Shown one piece after another: positions 1 to 10,679 of a stretch of DNA of 64,000 nt (positions are counted from its first letter, which is position 1; each line of letters starts with the position of its first letter). Location of the stretch: the NCBI RefSeq assembly GCF_001625215.2, contig NC_030381.2, positions 6,349,131-6,413,130 of the forward strand, written 5' to 3'. A model generated the notes under the pieces. That model did no database searches. It worked only from the letters and a program-made list of their open reading frames with translations, and was not told the DNA's origin. Made by a program: the position numbers and the translations under genes. The DNA is from Daucus carota subsp. sativus (lineage: Eukaryota; Streptophyta; Magnoliopsida; Apiales; Apiaceae).

Positions 1-1206
1 TCCGGTTTCCTGGTCATTGCCAATCTTCTGATATCGCTCTATAGTACCAATAATACTGAAGAAATCCCATAAAAAAACAAATGAATATATACATATGCAC
101 AACATACATATATATATACTTGCATCTATTGATGTATATAGCCGGTCACAAAGTGTTTGGGTGGCCACAATCAAATGAACACTATATGTATTGTCTTCTA
201 AGGAGGAAATAAAAATAATAGCTTCCGCTCAAATTGGAATTTGAGATGTATACAACTATGTGCTTAGATAAAATATAGGTGAAGTGTCAATCTTTTGATA
301 CAATTTTAGAAGAAAATGAGTATATAGATTTCTTTTCCCCACAGGAATGAGCATAGATGAGTGACGACAACATGTTCAATAACTGTGATAAACTGAAATA
401 GATTATTGCTAATTATTATTAAAAAGTGATAATTTTTATGGTACTAAAATACTAGCATTATGTCTACAATATTAATGTATTGCCCCTGTTTGTAATGAGA
501 AGCACGTTCTGCTTCTGGCTTCTACTTTGTGAGAATGCTAACTTCTCTCTCAACTCCTGTTCTTTTCCAAACACTTTATTGATTTATTTACTTCTTACTT
601 CTACTCCACTTCTTTGCTTTAATTAATAAGTGATTTTTTTTTTAATTTTAACCAAACGGCCCCATTGTCTAAATCTTATTAATACAAATATAAGCAACTT
701 TTAAATATAGAGCATTTTTGAAAAAACAAAAGTAACTAACTTTCAATTACTCCACACTTTTAATTATCCTTTGTTCATTCTCCAATTTTTTTTACTTTTA
801 GCAAGATAACAATTATTACTTCATTCTATCATTGTTCTATATATATCAACCACAAATTATAGAATTGTGAAATTTATGAGTTTAGCGCACAATACGTAAT
901 GATAGATTTAAATTTTTGTCCAAGAATTATACATAAGAAGATATAGCACATATTTAATTTGAGTTCTTTAATAATATTTATAAAATGGATGGCTTGATAT
1001 AGATCCGTCAAATACACGAAAATGATACAAAAAATAATGTCGCCTTAGTTATTTCTATATATATACGCCACGAAAAAATATGTAACCCTCCGTCCCATCA
1101 GGAAGTTTACGCATTTTGAGACTCTCCTAAAGTATAACTATATAACGTATATTTAATTTTTTTTCTTTTTTTAAATAAAAGTCTAAATTTCAAACTTTTT
1201 TCAGGT

Positions 1207-1256
<50 letters not shown>

Positions 1257-3745
1257 GTAAGTATATTTTATACAAGTCTTAAATACGTGTCAAAAAGTAA
1301 CTTAAAGACCCGGTAGGACGGAGGGAGTAGTTCATTGGGTGTTTGGATTTATACTTTGGAGACATGTCACGAATATAAATTACATAAGTATCTTTAAATT
1401 TAAGTAATAATATTTTTAATAGAATAGATACACATCAACATTGTATAAACATACATACTTTTATAATATATAATATATATAAATATATTGCTGGTATGTA
1501 TATTTAATGTATAAAAGTAAAAATATACATTAAAACCTAATATTTTCACATATATAATTATTCAATTCTATATTTATTTTTATATAATATTAAATGATAG
1601 CACAACACAAAAAATAGACAACACTAAAAATACGAATTATGAGAGATTTAGTTAAAGAGAGAATAAATATAAATAATAATATATATCGAATATTTTTTTA
1701 ATTGAATATATTAATTTCAGCACTCAACCAAATAAACAAATTATCATATATGATACAACAAACACATACCATCTTAGTCCGATTTCTCAATCCAATCTCA
1801 TACAACTCGGCGAACCAAATCATCCTTAAAATCTTTTTTTTGTATTCATACATACAAAGATAATATATACGTACATATATAATCGACTACCGAGAAAAGA
1901 ATTGGTAATTAAGATGAATGTAACATTAATTAGTACCATCGGATCAAATTTGAAATTTCTCATAAATGTTTTCATGCAGGCAAATGTACCGGACTAGTGA
2001 AGAGCTATTTGTTTTACCTAAATGTTTAACATTTGAACTTAATTAAACCAAACCAAACTTATCCGGTATATCTTGCTTAGAGCTGGGTCTAGGGAGATTA
2101 AGATATAAGCATGCCCTTATCCTAAAAGTAAGGAGATTGTTTGGTGAAGACCTCTAATTTAGTGCACAATATACAAGATCGTGTGTGAGTTTGAGACAGT
2201 ATTTTAACCGTGGTATTATTTATAAAAGACTTAATTAAACGTTTGTCAGAAAAAACTTATCAAATATATAAACGTGTTTAGGGTTTTATATAAGTCTCTA
2301 CAATCGTGTTCTAATGACTAGGTTAATTAGTTCGGTTCCATTGACCAAAAACTAGACTCTCAACTATTAAATGACTTAAGCAATTTCAATATCAAAGTGT
2401 ACAATATTAATGTTAATCAGTTCAAAAATAGTCAATTAACTGTTTATATATGCAGACTATCTAGCCGCAAGTTATATCAATGTAAACACGTATAATATTC
2501 ATGTAAAAATAAAAATTTATTACTAAAAAAACTTGCGGCTTCTTGAAGATATTAAAATATGGTGTTATACTAAGTCATCACCCTAAGGTCTGGAATCAGT
2601 GGTTAATTTTAATAATTAGCAGCTGCATACTTCTTAACAGCAAGAGATAAGTAAATGTGTGTGTGGAGAAAGGCGCGGCCATCTTTGTTTTAAATGCTTA
2701 ATTATAACCTGCAATTTATATGTGTATGATCAAGTATGGAAGTCTTCTAGCTAGCTACACAGACTGAATAAAAAGGGGATATATTCATATGGATTTTATG
2801 TACAGAAAGGCCATTTAATTAAGTAATGCTCTTGATCTCGACATACGCAACAGTTTAAGTACGATCACATGTTAGATTCCCCCCTCCCCGGTTTATAATT
2901 TGTACCGTACTTTAGTACTAACATTAAGCAACTGAACTATATCATATTAAGTAACCGACTCTGTTAAAAACTTAAAAATGTTAGAAAGAGGTTCCCATAA
3001 AATCATATATTATCAAACACATAATATCTCTATATATATATTGTAATTTATTTTGAATTACTCCGCTATGTTCATAATTTGTAAATTGTGTAGTACTTGT
3101 TCGTTGAATTCGATGATTTTTGTTCTTTCTTTTGGTTTTTATACATTACAGCTTTACAATGATGGGAAGACAATGTACACACCAATTGATACATAGTAGT
3201 ACCCCATTTGGAACCATATCTATTGAGCAAGATTTGATTCTCCTACAGATTATTACTTTCCATTATAAGTCAGTACATTATAACCTGCAGCTGGTGCAAA
3301 ATGTACAAGTCAGTACTTGTACCCAGTTAAATTTACTCATAAATGCTAATGTAATTTACACTCAAACACATTCCTTTGGCCACCTATTATAAATATAATA
3401 AATCTTAAAAGATTATGAAAAAATGAAAAGGACAGATCAAACATCTGAAAAAGGTACTGCTAATAACACACACACACACACACCTGCAGGTGTTTTTTTT
3501 TTTTTGGGGGGGTGGTGGTGGTTTGTACACACACCTGCAGGTGTTTTAGGGGGGTTGTACCTTGATGAGCTTGAGAACTCATAAAGCTTTCCGGTGGAAG
3601 AGAAGACAATAACAGCCACTTGTGCATCACAAAGAACCGATAACTCATAGGCCTTCTTCAGGAGTCCACTTCTGCGCTTTGAAAATGTCACTTGCCTGCT
3701 AGTTGTGTTCTCAATTCTCTTCATCTGTGTTTTTCCCCTCACCAT
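1..3745 (-). CDS. MADS-box transcription factor, SOC1 clade (AGL14/AGL19-like), 5' part only
   Basis: MIKC-type MADS-box gene running leftward off the window. Exon 1 is 3745-3561 and encodes an entire MADS domain starting [13 protein letters not shown], with [24 protein letters not shown] and [10 protein letters not shown]; it ends at a donor AAG|GTAC. An in-frame ATG two codons upstream (3751) gives MRM, but MVRG is the usual family start. Exon 2 begins at position 55, after an acceptor TTCAG, and in the phase left by exon 1 reads [18 protein letters not shown] before the edge. That matches the I-region start of AGL14/AGL19-type proteins. Intron 1 is about 3.5 kb (56-3560) and carries two MITEs. 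The K box and C terminus lie outside the window. Members of this clade are nuclear regulators of flowering time or root development. The MADS assignment is certain; the subclade is inferred from the first domain and the exon-2 start. Confidence 0.88.
481..663. mobile_element. MITE with CCAAACGGCCCC-type end
   Basis: The stretch ends in CCAAACGGCCCC and starts with a degenerate CCCCTGTTTG. Its interior (CAAACACTTTATTGA..., CTTCTACTCC) is closely similar to 4581-4744, so the two are copies of one short element family. ATTG flanks both sides as a possible target duplication. It lies in intron 1 of the MADS gene. The superfamily was not resolved. Confidence 0.55.
1085..1327. mobile_element. Stowaway-like MITE in MADS intron 1
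   Basis: Terminal inverted repeats CCCTCCGTCCCATCAGGAAG on the left and the complementary CGGTAGGACGGAGGGAG on the right, flanked by TA on both sides, as expected for Tc1/mariner-derived Stowaway elements. The interior holds a (TA)n run at about 1213-1252. No coding capacity. Confidence 0.75.
3481..3543. repeat. Two copies of palindrome CACCTGCAGGTG beside the MADS exon-1 donor
   Basis: The perfect 12-bp palindrome CACCTGCAGGTG occurs at 3481-3492 and 3532-3543. Each copy is preceded by (CA)n and followed by a T or T/G run, so it looks like a local duplication. It lies in intron 1 within 80 bp of the splice donor. Each palindrome contains two CACCTG E-box-like half sites; no function is shown by the sequence. 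Confidence 0.6.
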
Positions 3746-3751
3746 TCTCAT

Positions 3752-4200
3752 AATATTTTATAAAATAAGCTCAATTTCAAGAAAACCCCCCAAAAAAGAG
3801 AAACTACAAATTAAACAAGATATCTACCTTGAATCTTGATTAATTAGCAGACAAACTAATTACCAAACAAAGATATATATCAAATAGACAAGTACATTTC
3901 CAATTATAGAATAGGACTAGAAGATATGAAAGTTGACTACTTGACAGTCTAAAAAGGGAAACTCAATCAAGCAGACAAAAAGATCTGATTTACTACTTGC
4001 AGAAGTAGCTAGATCTGAAATGAGAGCAAGAAATATATAGACAAATGGGGAAAGGAGGAGAATTAAAACCCTAGCTACAGGAATAAATATAAATACTGTA
4101 TATAATATCATATACAGTGAAAGTAGCTTTCTGAGAATATAGATCTTTCTTCTTTCTCTTTACTGTTTAGGTTAGGTTTGTTTGATAGAAATGAAATGTT
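3752..4200 (-). promoter_or_regulatory. 5' flank and probable 5' UTR of the MADS gene
   Basis: Sequence immediately upstream of the MADS start codon on the minus strand. A possible 5' UTR splice donor (CAAG|GTAGAT, minus strand, near 3828) and a pyrimidine-rich stretch with AG nearer the ATG would fit the leader intron common in SOC1-type genes. I could not fix the transcription start or a clear TATA box. Confidence 0.3.
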
Positions 4201-4580
4201 CTATTAAGGAACAGCACCAGCGGCCTCTTTCCTTTTTTTGATAAATCACAAGTTGCATAATCGTGACAGCTACCATATTCGGGACCACCATTATGAATAC
4301 ATTGAATCTAATATAGATTATATATGCGTTGTATGATGGACTCATGTTCATTTAAAGTATAATTTTATTTTGTTTTCTTATCCATTATAAACTATAAAGA
4401 TAAAGATATATAAGAATTATCTAGTAGGATCATAATTATCTAAAACTCATTTATATAGAGTAAATAATGAAAATAATATTATTTTTTCTGTTCCATTATG
4501 TATGAATCACTTTTTTGTTTGGGATTTAAAAAAAAGAACATTCCACTTATAACTGTTATTTTAAGTTATCAGAACAATGC

Positions 4581-4744
4581 GGGGCTGTTTGGGAAGCAGA
4601 ATCAATTTCTGCTTCTGGTATCTTCTCTCTCACAGCTTCTGCTTTTTTTCCAAACACTTTATTGACTTATTTACTTCTCACTTCTACTCCATTTCTTTAT
4701 TTTAAGCATGAAATCATTTTTTTTAAGTTTGGCCAAACGGCCCC
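4581..4744. mobile_element. MITE, GGGGCTGTTTGG ... CCAAACGGCCCC
   Basis: Short element with matching ends GGGGCTGTTTGG and CCAAACGGCCCC and an interior shared with 481-663. It is noncoding. A clean target duplication was not found. Confidence 0.6.
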
Positions 4745-5009
4745 TGCATCTATAAAGTATACTTCTTTAGCACTCACTAGCTCTTTCTATATGATCAAAA
4801 TTAAATCTTACATTTCATTTTTTATAATATATGTTAGTTAAAGAAGCTAATTATACAAATTGGAACCGGAGAATATTTATTGATACTTGTTTTAAATATA
4901 TTAAAATACTTAAATATTTAAATGAGAGATTATAAAAAACATATTAAAATTTTAATAATTTAAATCAGTAGGAGCTCATAAATCCATCTAATTCACCAGA
5001 AAACATATA

Positions 5010-5290
5010 CTCCCTCCGTTCCACCCATTTCTTTACACTTTCCTTTTTGGGGTGTCCCATCTAATTCTTTACATTTCAAAACTTACCAAAAATAGTCAAT
5101 GGGTCCCACCACTTCTTCGCTTTTCTTTCCTTTTCACACTACTTTTACTCCACTATCTTTTTTTTATACATTAAAAATCAATGGGTCCCACCACTTTACT
5201 CACTTTTCTTCCTCTTTTCCACTACTTTATACATATTCCTTAACCTCCGTGCCCAACCCATTTGATAAGAAATGGGTGGGACGGAGTGAG
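5010..5290. mobile_element. Stowaway-like MITE
   Basis: Starts CTCCCTCCGTTCCACCCATT and ends AATGGGTGGGACGGAGTGAG, with TA on each side. The interior, with its repeated ATGGGTCCCACCACTT, is shared with the elements at 41693-41995 and 50333-50612, defining one family of about 280-300 bp. Confidence 0.85.
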
Positions 5291-6159
5291 TATTATTTGT
5301 ATCTAATAATAATTATATAAAATATATTATAACAATCATTATTAGATACTACATCACAAATAAATAAAAAAAATATACTGTACTACATTTCCTGTCTGAG
5401 TACTCTATACATGAAATCATTATTCTTTTATCCACTTTCGGAAACAAGTGGGTCCAAAATAAGTATATAATGGAATAATGTAAGCATATAATAGTACCAG
5501 TAGTGGAATAGGAATAGTGTTTAATCGTTAGCAAGATTGAATTAGAACTGTTTTAGCAAGTGTAAAGGAGAAGATTTTTATATAATTAAATGTGGTGCAG
5601 TAGGTATCAGAATTTTAAGTCCAGTCGGTGAGTGGGACTAATATTAAATCGATTGTCCGTACGTTAATCAGTGGTCAACATCTCATGATCCGTACGACTA
5701 TTGGATAAGCCGGCCAATAGGATTTTGCCTGCTCAGCACTTTGGAGACCGTGGCACGTCGTGCCATGGTGGCCTGGTAAATGGGAGGTTGTGTAAATCTG
5801 TACAGTATAATACTCTCTCCTCCGGCAGATTTTATCTCGAGCAAGTATTTAAATTCTCTATAAAATATATAGTTTTATAAGCTAGTTTTAAAAAATTATA
5901 AATAGAGATTTAATATTCAAATATTTATGAAAATATAAAATTATATTTTTACGTGTGTTTAAATTACATATCATTATGTCAAGCAAATAAGCAATATAGA
6001 AAGATGGGAAAAGATAAAAAGAATAGTATACAATAATTCAGAGACCCACCAAAATATATATGAAAGTCACGAATTTTTTTCCTCGACAAATAAATCTAAT
6101 AATCGTGATGGAATTGAACAAAAATATGATAACACGTTTATCGGTAATTCAAATTAGAG

Positions 6160-6525
6160 CTGTAATTCAAGTCGGGCGAATCGTGAACTCGTTCTGTCCG
6201 AATTCGTTTGACTAGGCTCGACTCGGCTTGACTTGCTAAACGAGCCGAATTCAAGTAAAGGTTTCGAATCGTTTAATTAAACAAGTCAACTCGACTCGAC
6301 TCGTGAAATTAAGCTAATCGAGTTCGGATAGAGATTTACACTCGATTAAGTGTAAAATTATATGACCTGGCTCACTCGACTTGTTAAAACCAGCTCCAGT
6401 TTGTGTAGCTAAATGAGCCGGCTCGACTCAAATTCGTGAAATTAAGTTCGAACAGATATTTAGGCTCGATCAGCTCAACGAGCCGGCTCAACTCGACTCG
6501 ATTAGGTCTGGCTCGAAACTCGACT
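6160..6525. repeat. CTCGACTCG/GAGCCGGCTC-rich dispersed repeat
   Basis: A 370-bp stretch with many near-copies of GGCTCGACTCG, AACGAGCCG and AATTCGTGAAATTAAG in both orientations. It is locally far more GC-rich than its surroundings. This resembles the subterminal repeats of nonautonomous hAT-like elements, but I could not define matching ends or a target duplication. Confidence 0.4.
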
Positions 6526-7456
6526 TCCTCGAATGGAATTACGATTTTAATCAAAATCAAATAAAAATCGGTAGCTGCCACGTGATTTTGTTAGTACCCT
6601 CCTATGAATCCAATTCAATGAAGAAAGTGATGAAACCAGTTGTTTACGGGGTGAACAAGTGAAATTTCAAACTTAACCGGTCTATTTTAAAAAGTTATAC
6701 TACCAAAAATATTATTTTGTTTTGTTTTTATCTTTTTAAATTATTTTATACTCTCTTCATACATCTTATTTATTTATATTTTTATGTAACATGTATTTGA
6801 AAATGTATATAAAATATAATTTCATAATTTAATTCTAAATCTCATTATATAATTTAATATTAATTTCTTATTTAAAAGAAAATAATTAGACTATGCAACT
6901 ATATATTATAAAATTTTAAATACGAATATAAAGAATCCGCACAAAATATAACTTGGCTTGCGGGGAACGGGGAACCACAACAGGGGTATCAATGGATCAC
7001 ATCTGCATCGATCGAATCAGAAATGATTCATATCATTCAGATTAGATTTTAACCAGATTTTTTAGAACATGATCCATATCATGACCAAAAGAACCCGGAT
7101 TTTCGAATCGGAGCAATCCGCACATATTTTTAAAAAAAGTCTTCATCTATAAACAAAAATTGTTGGAAAAAGTCATAATAACAAGTTATAAAATTAAAAT
7201 GCAACATTTTAAAATACAAAACATACATCAGTTCAAATATTACAAGTCTTTGAAAAATTCTGAAAACTTAGAATTTGAAAACACTACATCTCTAATTTTA
7301 TTTTATTTTACTTTTATATATAGTATGTAAATCAAGTATTATATATATATATATATATAAAATTTTAATTAAATAAATATTATTTTACCTCTTTTAACTA
7401 AACAACCGTCTCGGTTGAGTAAAGCAACTGACTGGTAATCTGGTATGTGGCCCGTA

Positions 7457-7549
7457 ACCAAAGCCCAAATTAGGAACCCAAATAGCATTTGAAAATCGGG
7501 CCTTGAACCAAAGCCCAAATTAGGAACCCAAACAGCGGTTGAAAATCGG
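7457..7549. repeat. Direct duplication of about 45 bp
   Basis: AACCAAAGCCCAAATTAGGA... occurs twice with a period of about 49 bp (start near 7457 and 7506) and few mismatches. Noncoding. Confidence 0.6.
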
Positions 7550-9586
7550 ACGAAAGAAGCAACTAGAGAATAATGAAAAGATGAGTATGGCACTAAAATA
7601 ACTCCTAAAAAATATATGACCTCTTTAGAGTCATTTTGATACAACCCATTTTCAACATGAAATAAGAATTTGGGCCATCAAGCTCAAATAGGATTTCTAA
7701 TTAACTCTTAAATCTATAAGATAGGATTTGAATGAAGGAAAATGTTGAAATACAATCTATTTGATATTGAAACGAAACTTCTTTTTCTACATTCCGAAAT
7801 CGACTAGGAAAATATTCTTAGGGAAGAATATTTTTTATCAAAATAATTTATAAATTTGTTTCCCAATATAATTTATAATTATTTTTTCAAACTAAGCTAT
7901 TTTGTTATAAAACATACTCAATCTTAAACTCAAACCATTTTTCCACCTCTAATAAGATTATCATAATTTTATTAGAAAATTTGATGAACATATTTGAATA
8001 GAAAATATAAAACGAGATCCGATCATCCTTGGACCTTCTTGCTCTGCTTTTTCCATCATAAATGTAAATCACGCCAGCCGGCCTTTCATCAAAGAAATTG
8101 TGTTGCCCCTTCTAGGTACCTTTGCTTCTGGTTCTTACATCTGGTAGTTGTAAAATTAAAAAAAAAAAACAGGATTTCCAGGCATAAAATAGGATTTCCA
8201 GATCTTGCCGCTCACTCCTCCGTGTTCCTTTCCCATGTCCGGCCAAATTTATTATTAATTAATTACATATTGTTTCACAATCTTATAAGAAATTATATGA
8301 AATTTTAAATCTACATAAACACATAGGAATCAAATTTAACCATCAAATTTAAGAGTCTCAACTCCAGCAATATTCTTTATACACAAACGTAATTGGAGGG
8401 AATGAATATTTTATTGTAAAAAATAAGTTAAGAGTGACTCTTAACTTTGAGAGAGTACAGAGAAACAAGAGGCTCTTATCTCCGGCCTCAAATTTCAATT
8501 TAAGAGCTCATTTAAGAGTCTGTTGGAAACATAAAACACTGATTGAAAATCTATTCTTCTCACATCCTCACCTAAAAGCGGAGAAGAATATTGTATAATA
8601 TATTATTAGCAAAAACATGTTTTGCTTGCGGTACATATACAGTCTCCGAGATCTTCAATAATAAACTGGCCTCCATATATCACCAAAGAGGTTTCACTGA
8701 TGCAAGAATGAGTATCCAAGGTTGCAAAAAGATACTCCTCTCATGCTTTTTATTCATATGGAAAAACCACGCCATTCTGCTCTTGAATCAAGACTCAAGA
8801 TCAAGAAAAACAGGTGTGATCTTTCCAAGATATAAATCTACACGATTATGTAATTTTTCATTGATTTATGGTATATATTATTATGTGAAAGGCATATGTT
8901 AAGCCTATTTGTATTTAAGAGTATCAACTCAACTCTGATAAGAAAGAAAGTAAATTAGCAAGCACTATTGAAGGAATCCATACGAAGAACGTCAAGTGAT
9001 TTATTAAAATCATATGTCTGAAGAATTTCAGGATGCTGCTGCACACCACTGAAAGAAGTTCATTAATATGTTCAAGCCTCAGTGTACAAATAATATTTTG
9101 TAGCACGTCCAGAAGTCCAGAAGGTATAAAGTTTTAATACTTTATTTATTCAGAAGATTCCAAACTATTTCTACTTATGAAGAAGAACTACGAAGACAAA
9201 GACTCGATGAACAAGCCACTTCACAAATGTTTAATTGATAAAGAATATTTGATTCAGCTAGATACAGATGAACCAGACAGTACATTTGTGTGTCAGCTAC
9301 TCAGATTAAATATTCTGCATCAACAATAGGTGGTCGTTCAATCAAGACAAAGAATCAGATCTTTTAAAGGAAGACAGAAGACCTGCTACTGAAGCTGTGC
9401 TCAATATAATTATTCTTTTAATTAATCCACATCTCAAAATAATTATATAAGTTATGTAATTTATTTATTAAATTAATTCACACTCGAATTAATTTAATTT
9501 ATGAATTTATATAATTAATATAATTAAGTGGATAATTATTGAATTAATTATATAGGAAAAATCAATTGTAATATGGTTTTTGAGCA

Positions 9587-10040
9587 CGGTATGACAATCT
9601 AATTGATTGTCATACCGCACTTTGCATTCTGCCTTAGTCAGGAGGCATGACAAACCAAAGGTTTGTCATACCGAATGACTTAGGCATGACAATTGATCAT
9701 TGTCATACCGAAGTCACAAGGTATGACAATGCCTTGGATTGTCATACCGTTTGTCATACCACCTGATGACTTAGCCTCCAAGGTTCGATTGTCATACCTT
9801 CCCATGATTGTCATACCGTTTGTCATACGGATGTCATACCTATTCAAAATCAGCATGACAATGCTTGTAATTGTCATACCTTCCCACTGATTGTCATTCT
9901 GATTGTCATACCTTCCCTTAGATTGTCATACCTTCTCATTTGTGCCATGACAATGCTTGTAATTGTCATACCTTTTGTCATAGCACTTGTGTAATTGTCA
10001 TAGAGCTTCCTAAGGGTTGTCATGCCTAGCTTTGTCATAC
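9587..10040. repeat. Array of ATTGTCATACC / GGTATGACAAT motifs in U3
   Basis: About 24 copies of TGTCAT or ATGACA in the context ATTGTCATACC(G) or its complement lie within 455 bp; I counted 18 forward and 6 reverse. Several are paired as inverted dyads with arms of about 10-12 bp and a 7-bp spacer, for example 9587-9598 with 9606-9617 and 9720-9730 with 9738-9748. The same array recurs in the 3' LTR at 22142-22595. Its place directly upstream of the TATA box suggests enhancer-like protein binding sites; that role is inferred. Confidence 0.9.
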
Positions 10041-10057
10041 AAGTTCAATGGTTTGCC

Positions 10058-10066
10058 TATATATAT
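10058..10066 (+). promoter_or_regulatory. Probable TATA box of the LTR promoter
   Basis: TATATATAT in the context TTTGCCTATATATATGGCTT, about 20 bp downstream of the last GTCATAC motif and about 330 bp before the LTR end. It is the best TATA candidate in the LTR; the copy at 22613-22621 is identical. Confidence 0.65.
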
Positions 10067-10394
10067 GGCTTCACCACTTCATTTGTTCAATGTTCATTGC
10101 CTTGTAAACTTTCAAGTTGTTTGTAACTTGCTATTCGTTAAATCCACAGTTTCCTGTGCTTTGATCATTCGGTTGTTTTAATCACTAAACTAGAATACAT
10201 CCTGTCGAATTTATTCTACGAACTAGTGGACATTAAAACGAACCATATTAATTATATAACGACTTAAAAATTGTTATATTAATTAATTTAAATCTGATTA
10301 ACAAGTTAAACTCCAATCAGATTATTCCGCCGCGATTATTTTGTGACGATTGTATTCAACCCCCCCTTCTACAATCGTATCTGGACCTAACAAT

Positions 10395-10406
10395 TGGTAT
10401 CAGAGC
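10395..10406 (+). other. Primer-binding site (initiator Met-tRNA)
   Basis: TGGTATCAGAGC, complementary to the 3' end of plant initiator methionine tRNA, starts two bases after the end of the 5' LTR. This is the usual minus-strand priming site of plant copia elements. Confidence 0.95.
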
Positions 10407-10458
10407 AGTTGATACCATTTTCAGTATCAGATCCTATACTCACTCTGTAACGTCCAAA

Positions 10459-10670
10459 TATTTTTTATTCGAATTAATTTTATTCCAAAAATTAATTTTG
10501 ATTTAAAATATTTTTCTTTCAAAAATCCAAATCTCATCCAAACACTATTCACTTCAAATTTAAATATTTTTTAATTCGAATTAATTTTTTTTTAAAAAAA
10601 AAATTAATTTTGATTTAAAATATTTTTCTTTCAAAAATCCATTTCTCATCCAAACTCTATTCATTTTAAA
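10459..10670. repeat. Tandem duplication in the retrotransposon leader
   Basis: An AT-rich unit of about 115 bp containing TTCGAATTAATTTT, GATTTAAAATATTTTTCTTT and CTCATCCAAAC occurs twice in the untranslated leader, between the primer-binding site and gag. It may contribute leader RNA structure; nothing coding. Confidence 0.7.
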
Positions 10671-10679
10671 TCTTTAAAA

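Larger units (their letters stand above)
5291..8880. other. AT-rich spacer without a supported gene
   Basis: No open frame here has recognisable protein similarity or convincing splice structure. It contains the CTCGACTCG-rich repeat (6160-6525), a short direct duplication (7457-7549) and a stretch before the retrotransposon (8340-8540) with inverted GAGTCTCAACTCC/GGAGTT-like ends that may be an eroded MITE. Confidence 0.5.
8886..10392 (+). repeat. 5' LTR
   Basis: Begins TGAAAGGCAT and ends CTGGACCTAACA. Its U3 part carries the GTCATACC motif array followed by a TATA box near 10058, so R probably starts around 10,090-10,100. It is identical in length, and in every line compared in sequence, to 21441-22947. 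Confidence 0.97.

Noticed and set aside
1213..1252. (TA)n run as a possible origin or regulatory element
   Set aside because: A simple microsatellite inside a Stowaway MITE.
3437..3560. Continuation of the MADS frame past position 3561 (PPKTPAGVC...)
   Set aside because: This is read-through of intron 1 microsatellite DNA; the donor AAG|GTAC and the matching exon 2 at 1-55 give the proper structure.
8591..8902. 103-residue plus-strand ORF next to the retrotransposon
   Set aside because: No recognisable family, no splice structure, and it runs into the LTR insertion point by chance.
9680..9890. Overlapping 65-residue ORFs on both strands inside the LTR, repeated in the 3' LTR
   Set aside because: They are a by-product of the inverted GTCATACC repeats; composition is repetitive and neither resembles a protein.
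9587..10040. Resemblance of the regularly repeated ATTGTCATACC motif to a CRISPR array
   Set aside because: Repeats are short and in both orientations with variable spacing between pairs, in an LTR of a plant genome; no cas-like genes.
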